Origin: Pseudomonas sp. 6D_7.1_Bac1 | Lineage (GTDB): Bacteria; Pseudomonadota; Gammaproteobacteria; Pseudomonadales; Pseudomonadaceae | Assembly (NCBI RefSeq): GCF_025465945.1 | Contig: NZ_JANLNW010000052.1 | Span: 1 to 64,000 of the forward strand | Reading direction: 5' to 3' | Length of the DNA stretch: 64,000 bases | Part shown: positions 39,992-49,093 of the stretch, piece after piece | Layout: every line of letters starts with the position of its first letter | Position numbering within the stretch: the first letter of the stretch is position 1 | Made by a program: the position numbers and the translations under genes | The notes under the pieces: model-generated | The model's database searches: none | Told to the model about the DNA's origin: nothing | Seen by the model: the letters and a program-made list of their open reading frames with translations, nothing else

Positions 39992-40849
39992 GTGAGTCTC
40001 ACAGTCATTGCGCAGCGTATCGGTACAACAAGCTTTCAGCGCCTGGTGACTGGCCTTGTCTTGAGTTCCTTGTTGGTCGGTTGCTCCAGCACGCGTTCGA
40101 GCGATGTGCGAGTGGTCGATCGTAATAATGCAGCAGCCCAGCGGCCCGCAGTAACCACTGGCCAATACGTAGTCCGTCGCGGCGATACCCTGTTCTCGAT
40201 CGCCTTTCGCTACGGCTGGGACTACAAGGCCCTGGCGGCGCGCAACAACATTCCTACGCCTTACACCATCCATCCAGGTCAGACGATTCGCTTCGACGGG
40301 CGTACCGGTTCAACACCGACCGCCGTGGCTTCCGAGTCCGGAACAACCGCTTCGTCTTCGAGCAAATTCACCGTAACCCGGCGTCCGGCATCGGGTGCGA
40401 GCCCCTCCAAGGAGACGGCTGCACCGTCCGTCGCAAACAAACCAGCCCCTGCGCCACTGCCTCCTGCAGGGCCCGCGCCGACAGGCTGGGGATGGCCATC
40501 TAGTGGCATTCTGATTGGAAAATTCTCTTCAAACGGTAGTTTGAATAAAGGAATTGATATCGCCGGGGATTTGGGACAGCCTGTTTTAGCTGCGTCTGAT
40601 GGGACGGTGGTTTACGCCGGGAGTGGCTTGCGGGGCTACGGTGAGCTCGTCATCATCAAACACAGCGATACCTACGTCAGTGCCTACGGTCATAACCGCA
40701 GGTTGTTGGTTCGGGAGGGACAGCAGGTCAAAGTCGGACAGACAATTGCCGAAATGGGGTCAACGGGTACAGACCGGGTGAAACTGCATTTTGAGATTCG
40801 CCGACAAGGTAAACCTGTAGATCCGCTGCAATTCCTGCCACGTCGTTGA
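39992..40849 (+). CDS. nlpD: NlpD lipoprotein, LytM-type amidase activator
   Basis: Outer-membrane lipoprotein that activates a division amidase (AmiC in E. coli). From GTG 39992 (GGGAG upstream) the 285-residue precursor has a signal peptide with lipobox LLVGC at 27-31. A LysM peptidoglycan-binding domain follows (YVVRRGDTLFSIAFRYGW, about 52-95), then a Pro/Ser/Ala-rich linker and a C-terminal M23 domain. The M23 metal site is degenerate (NKGIDIAG where peptidases have HxGxD), as in NlpD, so it should not be a peptidase itself. The rpoS promoter usually lies inside this gene. Confidence 0.94.
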   Translation: MSLTVIAQRIGTTSFQRLVTGLVLSSLLVGCSSTRSSDVRVVDRNNAAAQRPAVTTGQYVVRRGDTLFSIAFRYGWDYKALAARNNIPTPYTIHPGQTIRFDGRTGSTPTAVASESGTTASSSSKFTVTRRPASGASPSKETAAPSVANKPAPAPLPPAGPAPTGWGWPSSGILIGKFSSNGSLNKGIDIAGDLGQPVLAASDGTVVYAGSGLRGYGELVIIKHSDTYVSAYGHNRRLLVREGQQVKVGQTIAEMGSTGTDRVKLHFEIRRQGKPVDPLQFLPRR

Positions 40850-40858
40850 ACTGTTACC

Positions 40859-40889
40859 AGCCTGTTCCGTCACGTAGAGGGAACAGGCT
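40859..40889 (+). promoter_or_regulatory. Perfect hairpin in the nlpD-rpoS gap
   Basis: AGCCTGTTCC (40859-40868) pairs exactly with GGAACAGGCT (40880-40889). No T run follows, so it is not a typical terminator. It lies 65 bp before rpoS and would be in the rpoS 5' leader if transcription starts within nlpD. Confidence 0.5.
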
Positions 40890-40954
40890 CCAGCGTTGCC
40901 AAGGATAAAGGCGCCGCTTGAGCTTGAGGTCGAACTCACCAAAGGACTATAACA

Positions 40955-41959
40955 ATGGCTCTCAGTAAAGAAGTGCCGGAGTTTGACATCGACGATGAGG
41001 TTCTCCTGATGGAGGCCGGCGTCGCATCGGATGAGATGTCGAATGAAGGGTTAGCTACGCCTTCGGTTCGTGCCAAATCCAAGCACTCCGCAACACTTAA
41101 GCAGCACAAGTACATCGACTACACCCGGGCGCTCGATGCAACTCAGCTGTACCTCAATGAAATCGGCTTTTCCCCCTTGTTGTCACCGGAAGAAGAAGTT
41201 CATTTTGCGCGCCTGTCGCAAAGTGGCGATCCGGCTGGGCGCAAGCGCATGATTGAAAGTAACCTGCGACTGGTGGTGAAAATCGCCCGGCGCTATGTCA
41301 ATCGTGGGCTGTCACTGCTCGACCTGATCGAAGAGGGCAACCTCGGGCTGATCCGGGCAGTGGAAAAGTTCGATCCAGAGCGCGGCTTCCGCTTTTCGAC
41401 CTACGCTACCTGGTGGATCCGCCAGACTATCGAGCGTGCGATCATGAATCAGACCCGGACCATCCGGTTGCCGATTCATGTGGTCAAAGAGCTCAACGTC
41501 TACCTTCGGGCAGCACGAGAGCTGACGCAAAAGCTCGATCATGAACCCTCACCCGAAGAAATCGCCAACCTGCTGGAAAAACCGGTGGGAGAGGTCAAGC
41601 GCATGCTGGGCCTGAACGAGCGGGTTTCTTCGGTCGACGTCTCGCTGGGTCCGGATTCGGATAAAACCCTGCTGGACACCCTCACCGATGACCGCCCTAC
41701 CGATCCTTGTGAGCTGCTTCAGGACGATGACCTGTCGCAGAGCATCGATCAGTGGCTCTCGGAGCTGACGGACAAACAGCGCGAGGTGGTGATCCGCCGC
41801 TTCGGTCTGCGCGGCCACGAGAGCAGTACGCTGGAAGACGTAGGCCTGGAGATTGGCCTGACCCGTGAACGGGTCAGACAGATTCAGGTTGAAGGTCTGA
41901 AACGCCTGCGTGAAATCCTTGAGAAGAATGGCCTGTCGAGCGAGTCGCTGTTCCAGTAA
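40955..41959 (+). CDS. rpoS: Stationary-phase sigma factor RpoS
   Basis: Alternative sigma factor (sigma38, 334 residues) directing the general stress response. Region 1.2 ([27 protein letters not shown]), region 2 ([56 protein letters not shown] in parts near 105-165), region 3 and region 4 helix-turn-helix ([29 protein letters not shown]) are all intact. The ribosome site AAAGGA precedes ATG 40955. rsmZ lies downstream, linking Gac/Rsm control and RpoS at one locus. Confidence 0.97.
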   Translation: MALSKEVPEFDIDDEVLLMEAGVASDEMSNEGLATPSVRAKSKHSATLKQHKYIDYTRALDATQLYLNEIGFSPLLSPEEEVHFARLSQSGDPAGRKRMIESNLRLVVKIARRYVNRGLSLLDLIEEGNLGLIRAVEKFDPERGFRFSTYATWWIRQTIERAIMNQTRTIRLPIHVVKELNVYLRAARELTQKLDHEPSPEEIANLLEKPVGEVKRMLGLNERVSSVDVSLGPDSDKTLLDTLTDDRPTDPCELLQDDDLSQSIDQWLSELTDKQREVVIRRFGLRGHESSTLEDVGLEIGLTRERVRQIQVEGLKRLREILEKNGLSSESLFQ

Positions 41960-41980
41960 CAGGAACGCGTTCGCCCGAAC

Positions 41981-42018
41981 AACAATAAGCCCCGTCTGTT
42001 TCGGGGCTTTTTGTTGTT
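41981..42018 (+). terminator. rpoS intrinsic terminator
   Basis: AGCCCCG (41988-41994) pairs with CGGGGCT (42002-42008), extended by outer AACAA/TTGTT pairing, with a T run inside. It lies 22 bp after the rpoS stop. Confidence 0.9.
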
Positions 42019-42077
42019 CGCAGATTAATGCGGTGTCTAACCTTTGTAAGTGCTAATTGGACTCTTTCGCAGGTTAG

Positions 42078-42095
42078 CGTAAGCCATGGCTTACT
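42078..42095 (+). promoter_or_regulatory. GacA upstream activating sequence of rsmZ
   Basis: GTAAG-CCATGG-CTTAC at 42079-42094 matches the GacA-dependent UAS consensus TGTAAG-N6-CTTACA in its palindromic core. It lies about 180 bp before the predicted rsmZ start, the distance known for rsmZ genes of fluorescent pseudomonads. Only the outermost bases deviate (C/T instead of T/A). Confidence 0.85.
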
Positions 42096-42232
42096 CTCTC
42101 GTAAGTGTTCGGTTTTTCCACCGGGTAGTGGTCGTCTATTTTTGCTTGGGTTATTTTTTAAATTGTTGATTTTTAAGGATATTTTTTACGATTAAACACG
42201 TCGTTACACCAGGATTTCCCCGTGACGGGTGA

Positions 42233-42260
42233 TTGCTCTTGTCGGGGAACTCTTTAGTAT
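42233..42260 (+). promoter_or_regulatory. rsmZ core promoter
   Basis: A -10 element TAGTAT at 42255-42260 lies 9 bp before the predicted start at 42269. A weak -35, TTGCTC at 42233-42238, fits 16-bp spacing. The weak -35 suits an activator-dependent promoter. Confidence 0.55.
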
Positions 42261-42268
42261 CAGCCCTG

Positions 42269-42399
42269 TGTCGACGGATAGACACAGCCATCAAGGATGA
42301 TGGTCAAGGAACATCGCAGGGACGTGATTCATCAGGACGATGAAAAGGAACACAGGGAATAGGGAAAAAATGTGGGCGGGTCATACCGCCCCTTTTTTT
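42269..42399 (+). ncRNA. rsmZ: RsmZ small regulatory RNA
   Basis: About 130-nt RNA that sequesters RsmA/RsmE translational repressors and so relieves repression of secondary metabolism and exoproduct genes under GacS/GacA. It starts TGTCGACGGATAGACACAGCC, as in rsmZ of P. fluorescens strains. It contains repeated GGA motifs in loops or linkers: CAAGGATG, CAAGGAAC, CAGGGACG, TCAGGACG, AAAGGAAC, CAGGGAAT. A GGGCGG/CCGCCC terminator with a T run ends at 42399. Location between rpoS and fdxA is the known one. The GacA box upstream confirms control. Confidence 0.93.
42374..42399 (+). terminator. rsmZ terminator
   Basis: GGGCGG (42374-42379) pairs with CCGCCC (42386-42391), followed by seven T. 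Confidence 0.9.
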
Positions 42400-42433
42400 G
42401 TCTGCAGAAAAGGATCGCAATCTCTGAAATGCA

Positions 42434-42456
42434 AAAAGGCCCACAAAGGGCCTTTT
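42434..42456 (-). terminator. fdxA terminator (bidirectional)
   Basis: AAAAGGCCC (42434-42442) pairs with GGGCCTTTT (42448-42456) around ACAAA. On the minus strand it follows fdxA by 18 bp with a U run; the symmetry also makes it a backup for rsmZ. Confidence 0.85.
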
Positions 42457-42473
42457 CGAGAGCGCAGCAATGA

Positions 42474-42797
42474 TCAGCGAGCGAGGTCTTTGATCTTGCC
42501 TTTAACACCATCAAACTCCGCTGCATCTGGCAGCGGATCTTTCTTCTCAGTGATGTTGGGCCAGATCTCGGCCAGATCAACGTTCAACTGAATGAATTCT
42601 TTCATCTCATCCGGGACTTCGTCTTCGGAGAAGATGGCCACGGCAGGGCATTCTGGCTCGCACAGGGCGCAGTCGATGCACTCATCCGGGTGAATCACCA
42701 GGAAGTTCGGGCCTTCGTAAAAGCAGTCCACCGGACACACTTCTACGCAGTCGGTGTACTTGCACTTGATGCAGTTGTCGGTGACGACGAAGGTCAT
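42474..42797 (-). CDS. fdxA: 7Fe ferredoxin FdxA
   Basis: Small electron carrier (107 residues) with one [3Fe-4S] and one [4Fe-4S] cluster. Cysteines 9, 17, 21, 25 and 40, 43, 46, 50 give the two cluster motifs in [17 protein letters not shown] and [11 protein letters not shown]. The C-terminal extension (about 60-107) is typical of Azotobacter-type FdI/FdxA. It converges on rsmZ and lies downstream of mutS on the same strand. Confidence 0.95.
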   Translation of the reverse strand: MTFVVTDNCIKCKYTDCVEVCPVDCFYEGPNFLVIHPDECIDCALCEPECPAVAIFSEDEVPDEMKEFIQLNVDLAEIWPNITEKKDPLPDAAEFDGVKGKIKDLAR

Positions 42798-42937
42798 TTC
42801 TAATTCTCTCCTCAGGCGGCGGCTTGCTGCGCCCCTTCACGGAGGGGTCGCCAGGTTTGGGAGCGATAGTCTGCAAGCAGGCTAAGCCTGCAGCATCCCA
42901 AACCGCGCGAGATTCTAACAGCTTGCAGGCAAGTGCG

Positions 42938-45502
42938 TTAGATCCGTGTCTTTAATGTATAGAGCATTTCAAGCGCCCTACGCGGGGTCATGTCATCCAG
43001 GTCGAGCTTGGTCAGTTCATCCAGCACTGGATGCGGCAGGCTGGCGAACATATCGCTCTGTTGCGGCGCGGCCGGCTTGCCTTTGATTGGCTTCGCAGTT
43101 TCGTGAGGCAGCGCGGTGGCTTCCAGTCGACCGAGGTGCTCGCGAGCACGCACGATGACCTCGGTTGGCACGCCGGCCAGTTGCGCAACCGCCAGCCCGT
43201 AACTCTGGCTGGCCGGGCCTGGCAGTACGTGGTGGAGGAACACAATGCGCTCGTTATGCTCGGTGGCGTTGAGGTGGACGTTGGCCACCAGCGGCTGGCT
43301 TTCCGGCAGCACCGTCAGCTCGAAGTAGTGGGTGGCAAACAGCGTGTAGGCGCGCAGTTGAGCCAGGCGCTCGGCCGCCGCCCACGCCAGCGACAGGCCG
43401 TCGAAGGTGCTGGTGCCGCGGCCGACTTCGTCCATCAGCACCAGGCTGCGCTCGGTGGCGTTGTGCAGGATGTTCGCGGTTTCGCTCATCTCGACCATGA
43501 AGGTCGAACGGCCACCGGCCAGGTCATCGCTGGAACCGATCCGGGTGAAAATCCGGTCCACCAGCGACAATTCGCAACTGGCTGCCGGCACGAAGCTACC
43601 GATATGCGCCAGCAGCACAATCAGTGCAGTTTGCCGCATGTAAGTGGATTTACCACCCATGTTCGGGCCGGTAATCACCAGCATCCGCGTGCTGTCGTCC
43701 AGGCTCAGGTCATTGGCCACGAACGGCGTGGTCAATACTTGTTCGACCACCGGGTGACGACCCTGGCTGATACGCATGCACGGTTCGCTGACGAACCGTG
43801 GGCAGTTCAGGTCCAGGTTCAGCGCGCGCTCGGCCAGGTTGCTCAAGACGTCCAGCTCGGCCAGTGCCGCGGCGGTATCCTGCAGCGGTGGCAGTTGGCC
43901 GATCAGGTCCTCGAGCAGAGCTTCGTAAAGCATTTTCTCGCGGGCCAATGCACGGCTCTTGGCCGACAGCGCCTTGTCTTCGAAGGCTTTGAGTTCTGGC
44001 GTGATGAAACGCTCGGCACCCTTGAGCGTCTGGCGACGGATGTAATCGGCTGGCGCCTGTTCCGCCTGCTTGCTTGGCAGCTCGATGAAGTAACCGTGAA
44101 TCCGGTTGTAGCCGACTTTCAGGTTAGCCAGGCCGGTGCGGGCCTTCTCGCGGGCTTCGAGGTCGATCAGGAACTGTCCGGCGTTTTCGCTCAGCGATTG
44201 CAGCTCGTCGAGCTCGGCGTCGTAACCGGTTTTCAACACGCCACCGTCACGGATCACCGCAGGCGGGTTGTCGATGATGGCTTTTTCCAGCAGCGCTGCC
44301 AGTTCCGGGTAGGTGCTGGTGGTCGTTGCCAGTTGATTGAGATGCGGCGCTTCAAGCTCGGTCATTGCCACCTGCAGCTCGGGCAGGGCACCGAGTGCGT
44401 CACGCAGGCGAGCCAGGTCACGAGGGCGGGCGTTACGCAGGCCGATACGCGCCAGAATCCGCTCGATGTCACCGATTTCCTTCAACTGCGGTTGCAGTTT
44501 CTCGAAGCGGTAACCGTCCAGCAGGCAAGTGATCGAGCTTTGCCGCGCTTGCAAGACCTGCAAGTCGCGCAGCGGGCGGTTCAGCCAACGGGTCAGCAAA
44601 CGGCTGCCCATGGCGGTCTGGCAACGGTCGACGACCGATTGCAGGGTATTTTCGCGGCCACCGGCGAGGTTGGTGTCCAGTTCCAGGTTGCGACGACTCG
44701 CGCCGTCCAGCACCACGGTATCGTCCAGGCGCTCATGACGCAGGCTGCGCAAATGCGGCAGGGCAGTGCGCTGGGTTTCCTTGGCGTAGCTCAACAGGCA
44801 GCCGGCGGCGCCGATGGCCAGGGTCAGGTTCTCGCAGCCGAAACCTTTGAGATCCTGAGTGGAAAATTGTTGGCAAAGACTTTTCAGCGCCGAATCACGC
44901 TCGAAATCCCACGGTGCGCGACGACGAACGCCACGACGTTTCTCGGCGGGCAAGTCTTTTGGCCAGTCATCCGGAATCATCAGCTCGACCGGATTGACCC
45001 GCTCCAGCTCCGCCAGCAGGTTTTCCCAGCCCTTGATTTCCAGCACGCTGAAGTTGCCGCTGGTGATGTCCAGCACGGCCAGGCCGAACAGACGCTCATC
45101 ACCCAGCACGGCGGCGATCAGGTTGTCGCGACGCTCATCCAGCAGCGCTTCATCGCTGACGGTGCCAGGGGTGATGATCCTTACGACCTGACGATCCACC
45201 GGGCCTTTGCTGGTCGCCGGGTCGCCGACCTGCTCACAGATCACCACCGACTCACCGAGCTTGACCAGTTTCGCCAGGTAACCTTCCGCAGCGTGGTAAG
45301 GAATCCCGCACATCGGAATCGCCTGCCCGGCCGACTGCCCACGGGCGGTGAGGGTAATGTCCAGCAACTTGGCGGCCTTCTTCGCGTCCTCATAGAAGAT
45401 CTCGTAGAAGTCACCCATGCGGTAGAACATCAACTGGTCAGGGTGCTGGTTCTTCAGACGCCAGTACTGCTGCATCATCGGGGTGTGGCTGGAGAGGTCC
45501 AT
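42938..45502 (-). CDS. mutS: DNA mismatch repair protein MutS
   Basis: Mismatch-recognition ATPase (854 residues). The mismatch-contacting Phe-x-Glu is at 32-34 in [13 protein letters not shown]. The clamp and lever domains fill the middle, and the ATPase has Walker [18 protein letters not shown] and Walker [17 protein letters not shown], with a helix-turn-helix and a C-terminal tetramer tail. ATG 45502 is chosen, giving [14 protein letters not shown]; an in-frame TTG twelve codons upstream is less likely. It marks the left border of the accessory region. Confidence 0.96.
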   Translation of the reverse strand: MDLSSHTPMMQQYWRLKNQHPDQLMFYRMGDFYEIFYEDAKKAAKLLDITLTARGQSAGQAIPMCGIPYHAAEGYLAKLVKLGESVVICEQVGDPATSKGPVDRQVVRIITPGTVSDEALLDERRDNLIAAVLGDERLFGLAVLDITSGNFSVLEIKGWENLLAELERVNPVELMIPDDWPKDLPAEKRRGVRRRAPWDFERDSALKSLCQQFSTQDLKGFGCENLTLAIGAAGCLLSYAKETQRTALPHLRSLRHERLDDTVVLDGASRRNLELDTNLAGGRENTLQSVVDRCQTAMGSRLLTRWLNRPLRDLQVLQARQSSITCLLDGYRFEKLQPQLKEIGDIERILARIGLRNARPRDLARLRDALGALPELQVAMTELEAPHLNQLATTTSTYPELAALLEKAIIDNPPAVIRDGGVLKTGYDAELDELQSLSENAGQFLIDLEAREKARTGLANLKVGYNRIHGYFIELPSKQAEQAPADYIRRQTLKGAERFITPELKAFEDKALSAKSRALAREKMLYEALLEDLIGQLPPLQDTAAALAELDVLSNLAERALNLDLNCPRFVSEPCMRISQGRHPVVEQVLTTPFVANDLSLDDSTRMLVITGPNMGGKSTYMRQTALIVLLAHIGSFVPAASCELSLVDRIFTRIGSSDDLAGGRSTFMVEMSETANILHNATERSLVLMDEVGRGTSTFDGLSLAWAAAERLAQLRAYTLFATHYFELTVLPESQPLVANVHLNATEHNERIVFLHHVLPGPASQSYGLAVAQLAGVPTEVIVRAREHLGRLEATALPHETAKPIKGKPAAPQQSDMFASLPHPVLDELTKLDLDDMTPRRALEMLYTLKTRI

Positions 45503-45867
45503 ATTCAAGGGGCTTTGCTCTGTCTGTCGATATGACAATGGTCAAACGTCTAATAGTACAGGGATTTTTTTGGTGTTGCCGGAGGCTGTGCAATATGACT
45601 TTCCCGCAGGCGCAGGTAGTAGGGCGGATGGGGCAATTCTTGTAAATTGGTAGTGTTGCTAGGTAGGGAAGGTGATTCGACTCTTCTCGGTGTAGTCGTA
45701 TTCACCGCAATCGGGACGGCGACGGGGGCATTCGACTCTTCAATAATCCAGGAGATTACCGACAAGAGGAAGGCTTTTTATGCGGCTCCGGTACCCAATG
45801 GGTATAGGTTGTAAGTGATGAGCACGCGGGCAACCCATTTGATTGCCCGCAGAGTGGGAAGTTGTTC
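45503..45867. other. Gene-free border between mutS and accessory cassette
   Basis: 365 bp without a supported gene. It must hold the mutS promoter near 45503-45600. A 71-codon minus-strand frame here lacks any recognisable family or ribosome site. The right end, TTGTAAGTGATGAGCACGCGGGCAAC-type sequence in part, has GCGGGCAA/TTGCCCGC arms (near 45827-45851) that could form the terminator of the acyltransferase gene, but no T run follows. Confidence 0.5.
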
Positions 45868-47841
45868 TTATTTAATGACGCCGAGATCCAGGATCTTCTT
45901 CGCGATATATTTAGATCCGTCAGTTGTTAGGTGTCCATAGTCCCAGCTGGTTAATTTTGATGGCTCCCCGCTGATATGCGTCATGCAACCATCTGCATTG
46001 CAGAGGAGATCATAAATTGACACGAAAGTTACTTTTGATTTTTGAATGTAGTCCTTGAAATTAGAATCTATTGTTTTGATTTCTGGATTCAATCCCTCGA
46101 TCAATCGGCTGGGTATTCTATGAAGTGGGTAGTCGCTTTTCCATCCCTTATATACAAGCTTAGGAAGTGGATCAAGCCATTCAGGGGAGGGGCCTAGAAC
46201 AATAACGTTCTTAATTCCAGATGCGATTATTTCATCGATTGTGTGCAGCAGCTTAGCCTGATCCTGAGATCCGCTACTCCAGTCTGCTCCGTATCTGCCC
46301 CATGCTCCGAACAGAATAACGGTATGTGGTTGAATTTCCTTAATGGACGACAGTATGAAGCTGTTACTTACTATGCATACGGTGCCAGCAAAGTCTAAGA
46401 TTGGCGGGCACGAACTTCGAGTTGCTTGAAGAACCGTAGTTTTGTCGCCAATCACTGCAGCCACGCCTGGGTACAGTCTCGCCGCGTGGGAATCCCCCCA
46501 AATCAATACGCCTTCACCAGGTTTATTCCCGGCTGAGGTTAGGCATTTTTTGGCGAACCCATCGTATGGGTCACTTACTCCGAGCCAGCACTCTGGGTAA
46601 CGGGCGTCTGTAGCAAATTCGTATTTGAAGTCGGCAATCCCTTGTATCTCCACCGGGAAGCGAGACGGAAAACCATCGAACCTGAACGTTGCATAGCCAA
46701 TAATTCCGACACCAATCAAAAGGGCCGACAACAGCGCAACGGCAATCCGAGGGTTTGCCTGAAGGCGGATTGGCTTTTCTACGAAGCGAAAGGTGAGCCA
46801 CGCAAGTATTAGGCTGGCAACGACTGCCGCCAATCTGATGGGTACGGTGGGCGTCTCGCTACTCATGATTCTGGCGAATGAGAGTAGCGGCCAATGCCAA
46901 AGATATAGAGGGAAGCTGATCAACCCCACCCAGACAAAGATTCGATTGGATAGCACCACCCTGTTGATCCAAGCGAATGGGCCTGCAGCGATGATAAGTG
47001 CAGCCCCAACGGTTGGCAGCAGTGCCCACCAGCCGGGGAATTGGTTGCTCTTTGTCGTTAGGGAAAATGCAGCTACCAGGAATGCAAGACCGATCAGTGC
47101 TTGGGTATTTCGAATCAGCCGGACCGCTGGCGCCTCTCCATTTTGGAAAAAATTGCGGCGTGTTGTCACATAGGCCAGAAATGAGCCGACCAGAAGTTCC
47201 CAAAATCGTGTCTGTGGTGAATAGAAAGTGGCCACCGGGTCAGATTGCACGCTCGAAATGTTCAGAGTGAACGATACGCCGGCGATTAGGATGATCAAGA
47301 TCAGGGAGTTCAGTCGAGCTTTCCAAGCGGCCCAGACCATCAAAGGCCAAATCAAGTAGAACTGTTCTTCAATCCCAAGCGACCACAAGTGCAAAAGAAG
47401 TTTTGTCTCTGCGCTGTTGTCAAAGTATCCGGCCTCACCTAGCAGTACGAAGTTAGAGGTAAACGCAGCGCCGCCGGCAATATGCTTTCCAAGTTGCATG
47501 TATTCATCGGCAAGCAGGCTGATCCAGCCGAGTGCCCAAGTTGACGCCAATACGATCAAGAGAGCCGGAAAGATTCGATTTACGCGGCGGCTATAAAAAG
47601 TTGCGAAGCTGAAGCTGTTTTTCTCAAATCCCTCGAAAATGATGCTTGATATCAAAAAGCCAGAGATTACAAAGAAAACGTCAACGCCGACAAAACCTCC
47701 CCGAATGAATGATGGAAAGGCATGGAACGCAACTACAGATATAACTGCAATAGCGCGCAGCCCGTCTATATCAGGTCGGTACTTCGGGTGGCTGAGATGC
47801 TGGTCGATCGCGGACTGTGCCGGTTCGGATAACGAGGTCAT
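45868..47841 (-). CDS. Acyltransferase-3/SGNH-domain O-acetyltransferase
   Basis: 657-residue OafA/YrhL-type membrane protein. Residues about 20-370 form the acyltransferase-3 domain with some ten membrane segments and the motif YRPDIDGLRAIAVISVVAFH, containing the conserved catalytic-type His. Residues about 395-657 form a periplasmic SGNH domain: nucleophile motif IWGDSHAAR near 448 and the Asp-His pair in SWDYGHLT near 630. Such fusions O-acetylate surface polysaccharides, including O-antigen, in the periplasm; the exact acceptor cannot be read here. It is AT-richer than the core genes. It is the first accessory gene after mutS, with the glycan cassette beyond it. Confidence 0.88.
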   Translation of the reverse strand: MTSLSEPAQSAIDQHLSHPKYRPDIDGLRAIAVISVVAFHAFPSFIRGGFVGVDVFFVISGFLISSIIFEGFEKNSFSFATFYSRRVNRIFPALLIVLASTWALGWISLLADEYMQLGKHIAGGAAFTSNFVLLGEAGYFDNSAETKLLLHLWSLGIEEQFYLIWPLMVWAAWKARLNSLILIILIAGVSFTLNISSVQSDPVATFYSPQTRFWELLVGSFLAYVTTRRNFFQNGEAPAVRLIRNTQALIGLAFLVAAFSLTTKSNQFPGWWALLPTVGAALIIAAGPFAWINRVVLSNRIFVWVGLISFPLYLWHWPLLSFARIMSSETPTVPIRLAAVVASLILAWLTFRFVEKPIRLQANPRIAVALLSALLIGVGIIGYATFRFDGFPSRFPVEIQGIADFKYEFATDARYPECWLGVSDPYDGFAKKCLTSAGNKPGEGVLIWGDSHAARLYPGVAAVIGDKTTVLQATRSSCPPILDFAGTVCIVSNSFILSSIKEIQPHTVILFGAWGRYGADWSSGSQDQAKLLHTIDEIIASGIKNVIVLGPSPEWLDPLPKLVYKGWKSDYPLHRIPSRLIEGLNPEIKTIDSNFKDYIQKSKVTFVSIYDLLCNADGCMTHISGEPSKLTSWDYGHLTTDGSKYIAKKILDLGVIK

Positions 47842-48287
47842 TGTTGTTCGCGGATCCGTCTGATTAATGCCCCATGCTTAGGCGCCGAGCATCGTACCAG
47901 TACTACAAACCATTCCCTCCATTGAGCGGGTATTTTTTTGCATGGAAAAGGTAAGACTGCGTCCGGGAAGGATCATGACGTGTTCTGCGGCCTGAGGCGA
48001 ATGTTTGGCCGGCCAGATCGCGCGCTGTGGTCTGGACGTGGACGATCCGCCACCGTCTGGACGACGGCAAGAACACGTCGTGCTGGAGAGAGGAATAATG
48101 CGTTTCAGGGAGTTGATGTGAAGGTCGCAGAACCTGCATGGCAAAGCGTCTGATTAGACCCTGTTCATGCGAGAGTTCCCAGGCACGGATTTGTTTTTTG
48201 CTTCAGTGACTCTGATACCTTAGAGCGCGGACATGAAGAGCTAGTCTTCCTGGCATGTAGTCGACTTTGAGGAAGTGGCAGCGATCA
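47842..48287. other. Interval with a possible decayed reading frame
   Basis: 446 bp without an intact recognisable gene. On the plus strand ATG 47941 opens MEKVRLRPGRIMTCSAA and stops at TGA. The same frame then stays open to a second stop near 48120 and ends in EHVVLERGIMRFRELM. The residue mix of that frame looks more protein-like than the other frames, so a broken small gene is possible, but I know no family for it. The right half must hold the promoter of the NeuD-like gene. Confidence 0.3.
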
Positions 48288-48863
48288 ATGAAGAAAATTC
48301 TGGTTTATGGGTCGACAGAGTTTGGAGCCGTCGTGCGCGAGCTGGTACGGCACAGCGGGGCGTATTTCGCCGGTTTTGTCGATGACTGGCATGCCGGAGA
48401 GGGCATTGTCGGAACGCTGGAAGACGTTATCCATAAATGCCCGCCTGATGAATATGACTTTGCCATTGCCATCGGGTACAAGCACCTTGAGGCACGTCGG
48501 CGCAAGTTCGAGGAGCTGCTTGCTCACGGCTACAGCCTGCCGTCTTTCATTCACCCACAGGCCTATGTGAGTGACAGCACCACAATTGGCGCTGGCGCCA
48601 TGGTCATGGCACGTGCCGTTCTGGACATCAGGACGCATGTCGGGGATCTGGCTGTCGTATGGCCTGGGGCTGTGATCAATCACGACTGTGTAGTAGATGG
48701 AAACACGTTCATTTCCCCGAACGCCACTCTCTGCGGGCATTCCCGAGTCGGAATCGATACCTTCATCGGCGCTGGTGCGGTGGTGGTCGACCATACGACT
48801 GTGCCGAGTGGTTCCTTCATAAAGGCAGGATCGGTCTTTGTCCAGAAACGGGCGAGCAACTAA
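48288..48863 (+). CDS. NeuD/PglD-family sugar O/N-acetyltransferase
   Basis: 191-residue acetyltransferase with an N-terminal Rossmann-like sugar-nucleotide domain (MKKILVYGSTEFGAVVRELV, 1-80) and C-terminal left-handed beta-helix hexapeptides (about 88-185: TTIGAGAMVMARAVLD, GVDTFIGAGAVV-like turns). This two-part build is that of PglD/NeuD enzymes, which acetylate amino groups of UDP- or dTDP-4-amino sugars or hydroxyls of sialic acids. ATG 48288 has GAGGAAG 11 nt upstream. A WecE-like 4-aminotransferase lies nearby, so an acetamido-deoxyhexose is the likeliest product; that is inference. Confidence 0.82.
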   Translation: MKKILVYGSTEFGAVVRELVRHSGAYFAGFVDDWHAGEGIVGTLEDVIHKCPPDEYDFAIAIGYKHLEARRRKFEELLAHGYSLPSFIHPQAYVSDSTTIGAGAMVMARAVLDIRTHVGDLAVVWPGAVINHDCVVDGNTFISPNATLCGHSRVGIDTFIGAGAVVVDHTTVPSGSFIKAGSVFVQKRASN

Positions 48864-49093
48864 ATATCCAGAGCGCATCAAGGCAACACACAATGACGCC
48901 TCCGCGTGGATTTAGCTGACAGTACCAAGCCGAGCAGATGCCAAGAAGGTGCTCAGCGCTGTAGCCGGCCTTACCCATTATCAGAGGGTTTGAGTGCTAG
49001 CCCGAAGAGGTTCGTTGCAATGACGTGCTTCACCCACTGGCCTGCTGATGTTAGTTTGCGCACCTCCTTCGTCTATCGGCCTGGCGTTTAACC

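Noticed and set aside
43031..45535. 834-codon plus-strand frame opposite mutS
   Set aside because: Shadow frame covering the whole of mutS, Gln/Val/His-rich and without domains.
45550..45765. 71-codon minus-strand frame beside mutS
   Set aside because: No ribosome site, no family and low-complexity Pro/Ser/Thr content.
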